Source of the DNA: an uncultured Bacteroidales bacterium
Lineage (GTDB): Bacteria; Bacteroidota; Bacteroidia; Bacteroidales; FEN-979
Assembly: GCA_903903985.1 (NCBI GenBank)
Contig: CAIVAT010000067.1
Location: 1-36,712 of the forward strand
Reading direction: 5' to 3'
Length of the DNA: 36,712 nucleotides
Both the position numbers and the translations under genes were made by a program. Below are positions 30,303 through 36,712 of this stretch, piece by piece; position 1 is the first letter of the stretch, and every line of letters begins with the position of its first letter. Under the pieces are notes generated by a model. The model saw only the letters and a program-made list of their open reading frames with translations, was not told the DNA's origin and made no database searches.

Positions 30303-31657
30303 TCTTTAAACTCTCTCTCCCATTTCGCAACGACCACGGTAGCCAGGCAGTTTCCAATTACATTGATGGCGGTACGTGCCATGTCCATCAGTTCGTCAAT
30401 TCCCAGGATGATGAAAATGGGCCAGGCAGGGAGTCCGAAACTGGCTGCGGTGCCCAACAGAATGACCAGTGAAGCGCGGGGAACTGCCGCAACCCCTTTG
30501 CTGGTAAGCATCAGGGTAAGCATCATCACGACCTGTGTTTCAAACGGGAGCCGGATACCAGCCATGTTGGCCACGAAGATGGAGGCCATTGCCAGGTAGA
30601 GCGTGGTTCCATCAAGGTTGAAGCTGTACCCGGTTGGCATCACAAAGGAAACTATTTTCCGGGGCACGCCGAATTGCTCCATGTTTTCCATGGCCCTGGG
30701 AAGGGCCGATTCACTGCTGGTGGTTGCAAATGCGATGGTGGCAGGTTCGGCAACAGCCCTGATGAATTTTTTAACCGGGATCTTCAGCAATAACATGATG
30801 GGCAAAAACACAAGAAGCACAAAAGCCAGCAAAGCCAGGTAGAGTGTTGCCAGCAATTGAAAAAGATTTACGAGCACATTCAGCCCCATATGTCCCACAC
30901 TGTATGCTATGGCCGAGAAAACGGCAAATGGAGCAAAAAGCATGATGATGTTGGTGAATTTAAACATCACGGCGGTGAGCGATTCTGTGAAACGCAGCAT
31001 GGGGGCGCGATGCTGTTCTTTGACCAGAGCCAAAGCGATGCCGAACAGGATGCTGAACACGACAATCTGCAATACCTGCCCCTCGGCAATTGATTTTGCA
31101 ATGTTTTCAGGGAAAATATGAAGCACAACATCGTGCCAGTTTTGCGATTGCACGGCAGGCAAGGTTCCCCTGGTCATTTCCGGGGGAACAACCACACCGA
31201 TGCCGGCCCCGCTGAGATTGATGGCTGCCAGGCCGATGAAAAGCGCAATGGTTGAGACAATTTCAAAGTAAAGGAGCGATTTCCAGCCCATCCTACCTAC
31301 CTGTTTGAGATTCGCATGCCCCGCAATACCGGTTACCAGGGTGGCGAAAATCAGCGGTGCGATGATGGTCTTGACCAGGTGAATGAATATCTGGCTGACA
31401 AGATTCAGCTCTTTGGCAACCTGGGGCACATCGAATCCAAACTCAACACCCGCCATCATGCTTACAAAGATCCAGGTGGTAAGTTTCTTTCTCGCAATGG
31501 CATAAAGAAAATAACAGGCAACCGGGATCCAGCGGAGAACAACGAGGAACCAATCAGCCAGCGGCATCCGGGTATAATGACTGCCCAGGTGAAGCATCAC
31601 GGCAAGGGTGATTGAAAGAAAAAATGCAAGAAGAATGCGCCTGGAGAAATTTTTCAT
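30281..31657 (-). CDS. Dicarboxylate/amino acid:cation symporter (DAACS family)
   Basis: I start at the ATG at 31657 (MKNFSRRILLAFFLSIT), 458 aa. The family core is clear: MAGVEFGFDVPQVAKELNLVSQIFIHLVKTIIAPLIF, then ATTSSESALPRAMENM (the hairpin-loop serine-rich motif), GYSFNLDGTTLYLAMASIFVANMAG (the unwound TM7 substrate/Na+ site) and LVILLGTAASFGLP, with about eight membrane spans plus two re-entrant hairpins. GltP/DctA-type carriers take up glutamate, aspartate or C4-dicarboxylates with H+ or Na+. The exact substrate cannot be decided. The last residues and stop are encoded by the heptamer repeat. Confidence 0.93.
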   Translation of the reverse strand: MKNFSRRILLAFFLSITLAVMLHLGSHYTRMPLADWFLVVLRWIPVACYFLYAIARKKLTTWIFVSMMAGVEFGFDVPQVAKELNLVSQIFIHLVKTIIAPLIFATLVTGIAGHANLKQVGRMGWKSLLYFEIVSTIALFIGLAAINLSGAGIGVVVPPEMTRGTLPAVQSQNWHDVVLHIFPENIAKSIAEGQVLQIVVFSILFGIALALVKEQHRAPMLRFTESLTAVMFKFTNIIMLFAPFAVFSAIAYSVGHMGLNVLVNLFQLLATLYLALLAFVLLVFLPIMLLLKIPVKKFIRAVAEPATIAFATTSSESALPRAMENMEQFGVPRKIVSFVMPTGYSFNLDGTTLYLAMASIFVANMAGIRLPFETQVVMMLTLMLTSKGVAAVPRASLVILLGTAASFGLPAWPIFIILGIDELMDMARTAINVIGNCLATVVVAKWEREFKEGISNIE

Positions 31658-31688
31658 AGAATAAATGGCAGGGTGCATGAATAGTTGA

Positions 31689-31696
31689 CAAATTTA
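31689..31696 (-). promoter_or_regulatory. -7 box of the symporter gene
   Basis: Minus-strand TAAATTTG (TAnnTTTG), 32 nt upstream of the ATG. A TTTG is present only at short spacing. Confidence 0.4.
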
Positions 31697-31810
31697 AAAA
31701 ACAAAGCCAACTATTGATGACTCTTTCTTAAATTATCCTTTTATTCCAGTCACCCTGACAATCTGAAAAGGCGATCGTCTGTGAATTTAAAACTGAACCC
31801 TTGTGCCAGG

Positions 31811-31825
31811 CAGGTTTAAAACCTG
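31811..31825. repeat. Palindrome CAGGTTT-A-AAACCTG at a gene end
   Basis: Seven-nt perfect arms around the TAA stop of the secreted protein gene at 31816, with a further GCCAGG/CCTGAC-like half next to it. It may be a small interspersed palindrome or a weak hairpin terminator. Confidence 0.45.
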
Positions 31826-34800
31826 ACGAGTTTGATTGTCTCTGCCTGATCACCAGCATACAACCTGACAAAATAGAGCCCGGCTGGTGCATTTGAAAGG
31901 GAAAACTCCTGCGAATTCGATCCTGTAAACTCTTTTGTCAGGATCTTTTCTCCCCTCATGTCGTAAATTTCGACACGGAATTTTCCGACCGATGAGGGCC
32001 TGTTCAATTCCAGTATAAATTTGCCTGCAGTCGGGTTCGGATAAAGCTTGAAAAGGCCATTGACCAGATCCACAGATACATCCTGTGAGCTTTCGGTGGT
32101 TCCAGCGTAAGCGGCGGGCATGTAAACCGGATTGGAACAAAATGGTCCCGAGGGTGCAATTTCACCCCAGAAATAGCCACCCGACTGGATAGCCGCACCA
32201 GGCAGCATGTCGATTTTCAAACCGGCGATGAGGGTGGCACTGCCTCCTGTCTGAACCGTGAAGGTAGTTCCGGAACCGGCGACGGTGATGGTTTGGAAAG
32301 CGTTGTAACAATTTGTTGTTCCATTTGTGACCAATATGTTACTCAATTGACGGTCGATTGGCAATCCGGTGATCAGGACATCATCCACAGCCCAGTAATA
32401 TCCGAAAACTCCTGTATAGTTCCATTTGAATTTGACCAGGGCATGACCGGCCACGGCGGGTATGGTTTGAGAGAAAATCGCAGGATTGGTTGAACTGACC
32501 GTAAAATTCTGAATAACAACCCAATTCAACCCATTGTCAATACTGTATGATAAATATCCTGCCGAGCCTGAATATTCTCTGTAATAATAATTGAATGACA
32601 AGGTAATGGTGGCGTAATTTGTCAAGTCCAGCAACGGGGTGACCAGGTCAGCGTTTTGTGATTGACCGTTCCCGTATCCGTCGCTGTTCAGATAGGCATA
32701 GTTCCCGGTCAATACCGGATTGTCTGTGGAATAACCGGTAATTGTTCCGAACTGCCATACCTGTCCGTTCCCCTGGTGATCGGTCTGCGACCAGCAGATT
32801 GGAATGGTCGTTGAGGGGAAGCTTTCGTAAAAAGGCAAGCCAAAGTTGGCACATGAAGTCGCAAAGGAGAGATCATTTCCATAAAAAGTGCTGACGCCGT
32901 TTGTTGCGTAAGCTCTTACATGATACAATGTATTTGCCGACAAGCCTGAGATGGCGCTGACAAAAGCACCGGTACCGGAGCCATCCGTTGTGTGGTTTCC
33001 AGAGATGGTCGGGTTTACCGCTGCACTCCAGCAAACCCCGCGCCCTGTTATTGCTGACCCTCCATCGGTGGTGATATTTCCTCCCGGGTTGGCGGTAGTC
33101 ATCGTGACCATGGAGGGAGCCGTTGTTGTAAGAACCGCACCACCCGGAATAAATGACAAATCAATGCCATTTCCCGTACCATCGCTGTTGACCGCCACCA
33201 ACCTGTAGTGGATGAGCGTTCCGGGGCTAAGTCCGGTGATATTGGCAGAAACTGATATTGCGACAGAACCGGTACCGGCAAAAACGATTGGTGTTGAATT
33301 TCCGTATGCCACGGTTGTACCATATTCAAAATGATAATTGGTCGCCAGGCCGTTCGGATTGACACTTCCACTTAATGATGCAGCAGTTGTTGTGATGGCA
33401 TATGCGGGTAAGGAAATTGCTGATGGAATGTTAGGCAGGAGGAAAGAGGCAATCCGTGTTTTCCAGGATGCGCTGCCGGTTACCTGAACATATTCTGTTG
33501 TATACCAGAAAGACAGGTCATCGGTGGGATCCACAGACATCATGCTGTAATCGCCCCATCGTGAAGCAGTACCGGTTTGTGATCCGGACCCATTGATGAT
33601 GGTTTGCTCTGCAAGGGTCATCAAACCCAATACATCGCCTTGTTTGCGACCTGTATAGCGGATTCCCGGGTAAATACTGGTGCCGTCTGAAACGGAATAT
33701 CCCAGGGCAATATCTCCGGCAGCATTCATGGCAATGCTGCCCATCCATCGATTGGCTGCATCCGGGGCATAGGTTCCCTGCTGATAAATGGACCATCCTG
33801 CTCCGGTGTTACGCAATTCATACCACCTGACTCCTGCATGGGCTGTGCCATCCATATCGACCGTGTGGTTGGTAACCATGCTCCGGTGGGTCCCAAAGTT
33901 CCGGTATTGCAAACGATACATCAACCGGTCCGAAAGCGAAGCAAGTTTAACCGACGTAGCTGGTTGAGCAATGCAATTCCCGTTCAACGGGTATCCGCAG
34001 ATTTCGGAGAAAGGAGCGGTCACAAGGCTTGACACCTCTGTGAAGGTAGTATTTGCCGGGGTGGCCCAATCAACATGGAATGCCCATATTTTAAGCGTAT
34101 TGTCGGGAGGAGTCCAGTCATTGAAATAGCTGAAATAATTGGGTTCATTGGCCACCGGGGGCGTAGTGCCATCCCAGTCGGAAGGGAGCATGCTTCCCGG
34201 ATCACTGGAAGCCCCCAGGTTGAAGTATTGCATGGAAGCAATCGGATTACCGGCAAGCATGCTGGTCCTGTCAAAAGCACACGCACCAACACCTCCCCAG
34301 CTATTTCCATTGTTAAGAAACTGGTTGACCGACATGTAATAAGCATCCGGCCAAACGCCGAATTTAGGATAATCGGGCATGGTGGTTCCGAAGGAGTATA
34401 CATATCTGTACCATACTCCTGTTGGATCTGAAGTTTGGGAGATGGCAATCAGTACTGCATTATTATCTGTGGGAAGCGAAAACTGGGTAATGATCCAGCG
34501 ATTGGCCGCCTGGTCATACAAAACCACAGGGTCTCCACTGGCAGTCCCATCCCATGGTGCCGGAATGCCGGCCCAGATTGTTTTCAGGTTTGCAGGTCCC
34601 CAAAGCACTCCACCTGTTTTGGAGTAAATCGCGAAACTGACATTTACAACCTGAATATATTTATCTGTACTTACATCTCCCTGTGTATCAGGAGGATAAT
34701 AACCGTTTATGTTCGTGATTCCATCGAAATTCTGAACCAGTGCTGCCGGATCAGGGACGAAGGTTCCATCCTGTTTTTGCCAAACGGCATCCTCTGCAGT

Positions 34801-35031
34801 AGGAAACCGGTTTGTTTCAAGATGGCCAAATTGCCTTTTCCCGATCTTGTTTGGAACCTCGCTTAAATCACTTTTATTTTTGTCCGGCGGAATCATGCGC
34901 ATCTGGCTCAAAGGGGGAGTTACATCAAAGTAAACAGCCTGCCTGACCATGGGTTCTAATTTTCCTGACTGACTGAACGCTAATTCACTAACCAGGATCG
35001 TTAAAGCAACAATTAATAATGTTTTTATCAT
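31816..35031 (-). CDS. Large secreted protein with FN3-like, jelly-roll and T9SS sorting domains
   Basis: I start at the ATG at 35029-35031 (MIKTLLIVALTILVSELAFSQ), about 1071 aa, because it places the signal peptide at the N-terminus. Residues ~90-510 form a beta-propeller-like exported domain (QNFDGITNINGYYPPDTQGDV, DPVVLYDQAANRWIITQF, RYVYSFGTTMPDYPKFGVWPDAYY). Then come two FN3-like units (YHFEYGTTVAYGNSTP; GRGVCWSAAVNPTISGN), a jelly-roll/MAM-like domain (YESFPSTTIPICWSQTD), the Cys-bounded GGYFWGEI module and a sorting domain in the last ~79 residues (KLYPNPTAGKF ... ETIKLVRF). It is a T9SS cargo for the cell surface or medium. The N-terminal domain resembles proteins with Asp/Trp-rich propeller repeats; no active site was identified. 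Confidence 0.9.
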   Translation of the reverse strand: MIKTLLIVALTILVSELAFSQSGKLEPMVRQAVYFDVTPPLSQMRMIPPDKNKSDLSEVPNKIGKRQFGHLETNRFPTAEDAVWQKQDGTFVPDPAALVQNFDGITNINGYYPPDTQGDVSTDKYIQVVNVSFAIYSKTGGVLWGPANLKTIWAGIPAPWDGTASGDPVVLYDQAANRWIITQFSLPTDNNAVLIAISQTSDPTGVWYRYVYSFGTTMPDYPKFGVWPDAYYMSVNQFLNNGNSWGGVGACAFDRTSMLAGNPIASMQYFNLGASSDPGSMLPSDWDGTTPPVANEPNYFSYFNDWTPPDNTLKIWAFHVDWATPANTTFTEVSSLVTAPFSEICGYPLNGNCIAQPATSVKLASLSDRLMYRLQYRNFGTHRSMVTNHTVDMDGTAHAGVRWYELRNTGAGWSIYQQGTYAPDAANRWMGSIAMNAAGDIALGYSVSDGTSIYPGIRYTGRKQGDVLGLMTLAEQTIINGSGSQTGTASRWGDYSMMSVDPTDDLSFWYTTEYVQVTGSASWKTRIASFLLPNIPSAISLPAYAITTTAASLSGSVNPNGLATNYHFEYGTTVAYGNSTPIVFAGTGSVAISVSANITGLSPGTLIHYRLVAVNSDGTGNGIDLSFIPGGAVLTTTAPSMVTMTTANPGGNITTDGGSAITGRGVCWSAAVNPTISGNHTTDGSGTGAFVSAISGLSANTLYHVRAYATNGVSTFYGNDLSFATSCANFGLPFYESFPSTTIPICWSQTDHQGNGQVWQFGTITGYSTDNPVLTGNYAYLNSDGYGNGQSQNADLVTPLLDLTNYATITLSFNYYYREYSGSAGYLSYSIDNGLNWVVIQNFTVSSTNPAIFSQTIPAVAGHALVKFKWNYTGVFGYYWAVDDVLITGLPIDRQLSNILVTNGTTNCYNAFQTITVAGSGTTFTVQTGGSATLIAGLKIDMLPGAAIQSGGYFWGEIAPSGPFCSNPVYMPAAYAGTTESSQDVSVDLVNGLFKLYPNPTAGKFILELNRPSSVGKFRVEIYDMRGEKILTKEFTGSNSQEFSLSNAPAGLYFVRLYAGDQAETIKLVRF

Positions 35032-35118
35032 TGGAGTTTGGATTTTCAAAACATGAACAATTCGGTAAATGTACACTTATTTTCCTGAAATGAATTCCTT
35101 GGATCAATAAATTAAAAA

Positions 35119-35146
35119 CACAGGAGTCCAAAAATGAACTCCTGTG
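35119..35146 (-). terminator. Intrinsic terminator
   Basis: Perfect 9-nt arms CACAGGAGT and ACTCCTGTG with a 10-nt loop are followed on the minus strand by TTTTTAATTTATT. It lies about 35 nt after the stop of the right-edge secreted protein and before the next gene, the strongest rho-independent terminator in the window. Confidence 0.85.
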
Positions 35147-35178
35147 CCAATTATTCCCGGTATGCCCTGGGCCGGGAA

Positions 35179-36712
35179 CTACCTTTTGATAACCCGATCA
35201 GTGAGTGTTACCTTATCAGAGATGATCCTTACCAGATAAACTCCTGATGGTTTATCCGACAGAGAGAAATCATGCATGAGGCCGCCGGTGAAATCTTCCG
35301 ACAGGATCATGTCGCCCCTCATTCCATAAAATTCAACCCGTATTTTTTCCGATTTTTCAAATCCGGTCAATTCCAGGGTAAAATTCCCATTGGTAGGATT
35401 GGGATAAAGCTTCATTTTTAAGTGTTGTCCAACAGATTTCACTTCTTCTTCCCCGGCAACAGTGGCAACAATGCTGGGTAACATCGTCGCGCAATACTGC
35501 CCGTCAATGGTGATATAACCGTGCAGATAACCTCCCGGCTTGACAGTTGTACCTGGCAGATATTCAATGTTTTGCCCGGCTATCATGGTTACTGCTCCAT
35601 TATTATGCACAGTAAAGAAGGTCCCGTTGCCCGCTACACTTATTGTTTGTAATGCATCGAAGCATCGGGTGTCGGAAATGTTGAGGTTTTGAAGCACATT
35701 GATTATCTGGATATTGAGGACCGACATGATCACTGGATTTGAAGTGGCAGGATTGTTTCCTGCACAAATTGCACTGGAGGTGACCTGGCAGGTAACTTCA
35801 TCACCGTTAAGCGGATAGTAAGAGAATGTGGAGCTATTTGTTCCGGCTGTAAAACCGTTAACTTTCCACAAATAGACCGGAGAAGTGCCTCCGTTGGTTA
35901 CCGTTGCTGAAAAATCAACAAGCGTTCCGGTATAAACAGGATTTGCCGAAGCTGTTATGGAAATATTAACCGGCAACAGCGGATTTACGGACATTATTAT
36001 TGTGTTGGATAAAGCGAAATTCCCTGAAGCACATGGGGCATTGGAGGTCAGCAAGCAAGAAACCCGATCGCCATTACCTGGGACAAAGGTGTAGGTTGGA
36101 TTTGTTGCACCTGAAATATCCGTCAGGTTATGCTTCCATTGGAAAGAAGGAGCAGAACCACCATTCACCGGGATGGCCGTCATGGTTACTGAGGTTCCAG
36201 AGCACACATTATTTGCTGAAGATGAAATAGATACGCTTACTGCCAGCAGCGGGTTAACTGAAATGGCAACAGTGTTTGTATGCATCGGTCCACCACATGT
36301 TCCCATGGCATTTTGCATTTGCCTGAAATAGGTTGTCGCAGCAAGATTGGATGGCTGATAGTTCAGGGTCGTAGCTCCTTCAATATTTATAAATGTATTG
36401 TTATTGAGAGAACTCTGCCATTGATAGGTTGGCAAATTGCCATTCAGCGGTGCAGAACCGAGTAATTGCAACGGAATGGTGTTTTCACAAATCGTCTGAT
36501 CCAAACTGATTGAACCAGCCACCAGGATCGGGTTCACCGTCATGGTCACCGTGTTGGAGGAGGCAGGATTACCGGTTGTGCAAATTTCGCTGGAAGTGAG
36601 CACACAGGTGATCGCATTGCCGTTTGCAGGATTATAGGTATAGGTGGCATTGGTGGCCCCCGGGATGGCTGTGGCGTTTAATTTCCACTGGTAGGCTGGC
36701 GCTGTTCCGCCG
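35179..36712 (-). CDS. Secreted Ig-like-repeat protein with T9SS sorting domain (runs off right edge)
   Basis: 510 residues of the C-terminal part are visible, and the frame stays open to the edge, so the N-terminus is missing; the apparent GTG start at 36603 is internal. At least four Ig/PKD-like repeats of about 90 aa are seen, with a repeated core: AYQWKLNATAIPGATNATYTY, TYQWQSSLNNNTFINIEGA, SFQWKHNLTDISGATNPTYTF and VYLWKVNGFTAGTNSSTF, each followed by a Cys-containing strand (ITCVLTSSEICTTGNPASSN and so on). A Cys-bounded GGYLHGYI module and a sorting domain (KLYPNPTNGNF ... SGVYLVRI ... DRVIKR) end the protein. It is a surface or matrix protein; binding partner unknown. Confidence 0.92.
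   Translation of the reverse strand, partial: GGTAPAYQWKLNATAIPGATNATYTYNPANGNAITCVLTSSEICTTGNPASSNTVTMTVNPILVAGSISLDQTICENTIPLQLLGSAPLNGNLPTYQWQSSLNNNTFINIEGATTLNYQPSNLAATTYFRQMQNAMGTCGGPMHTNTVAISVNPLLAVSVSISSSANNVCSGTSVTMTAIPVNGGSAPSFQWKHNLTDISGATNPTYTFVPGNGDRVSCLLTSNAPCASGNFALSNTIIMSVNPLLPVNISITASANPVYTGTLVDFSATVTNGGTSPVYLWKVNGFTAGTNSSTFSYYPLNGDEVTCQVTSSAICAGNNPATSNPVIMSVLNIQIINVLQNLNISDTRCFDALQTISVAGNGTFFTVHNNGAVTMIAGQNIEYLPGTTVKPGGYLHGYITIDGQYCATMLPSIVATVAGEEEVKSVGQHLKMKLYPNPTNGNFTLELTGFEKSEKIRVEFYGMRGDMILSEDFTGGLMHDFSLSDKPSGVYLVRIISDKVTLTDRVIKR

Noticed and set aside
35700..36712. Repeat-rich DNA at the right edge as a CRISPR-like array
   Set aside because: The periodicity is in the protein (Ig-like repeats), units differ in DNA sequence and the reading frame is continuous.

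Overview
The window looks like a chromosomal segment from a Bacteroidota bacterium, most likely order Bacteroidales. The evidence is several secreted proteins carrying type IX secretion (T9SS) C-terminal sorting domains, a gingipain-like C25 peptidase, a fused ResB-CcsA cytochrome c assembly protein, and -7 boxes of the form TAnnTTTG in front of many genes. No phage, transposase, CRISPR array, rRNA or tRNA was recognised. Most genes are on the minus strand. About 25 genes are supported, two of them cut by the window edges.

Layout. (1) 1-4809: two tandem paralogous secreted adhesin-like proteins, the first open at the left edge and the second complete with a T9SS sorting domain. (2) 5087-6836: a hotdog thioesterase and a SAM-dependent methyltransferase in one operon, both associated with GC-rich palindromes. 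(3) 6993-9233: a plus-strand patatin/POTRA/beta-barrel outer-membrane phospholipase. (4) 9244-11166: an operon of a Yip1-like membrane protein, a small excisionase-type HTH protein and a CorA Mg2+ channel, followed by about 350 bp of non-coding, repeat-rich DNA. (5) 11516-14431: a secreted PQQ-type beta-propeller and an amidase lipoprotein. (6) 14559-17206: a tightly packed operon of a secreted esterase, two unknown small membrane proteins, an isoprenylcysteine methyltransferase-like protein and a DUF1697 protein. (7) 17318-18205: a plus-strand lipoprotein with a divergent SAM-hydroxide-adenosyltransferase fold. (8) 18282-23656: an exported superoxide dismutase, a DUF2339 polytopic membrane protein and a C25 cysteine peptidase without a sorting domain. 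(9) 23789-29305: ResB-CcsA, then an SDR-DUF2867 protein, a GNAT acetyltransferase and a TfoX-N protein. (10) 29404-31657: an MBL-fold hydrolase and a dicarboxylate/amino-acid symporter. (11) 31816-36712: two more T9SS cargo proteins, the last open at the right edge.

Most of the content is ordinary housekeeping and cell-envelope biology, and I see no clear new multi-gene defence or biosynthetic system. The most unusual signal is structural: several unrelated genes have their stop codon, and sometimes their last residues, inside a short palindromic or tandem repeat. The cases are the TGACACGTG-type palindromes, a CCCTTCGAGGG palindrome, a CAGGTTT/AAACCTG palindrome and a heptanucleotide tandem repeat. 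The most unusual protein is an apparently exported relative of cytosolic SAM hydrolases that has lost parts of the expected catalytic triad.
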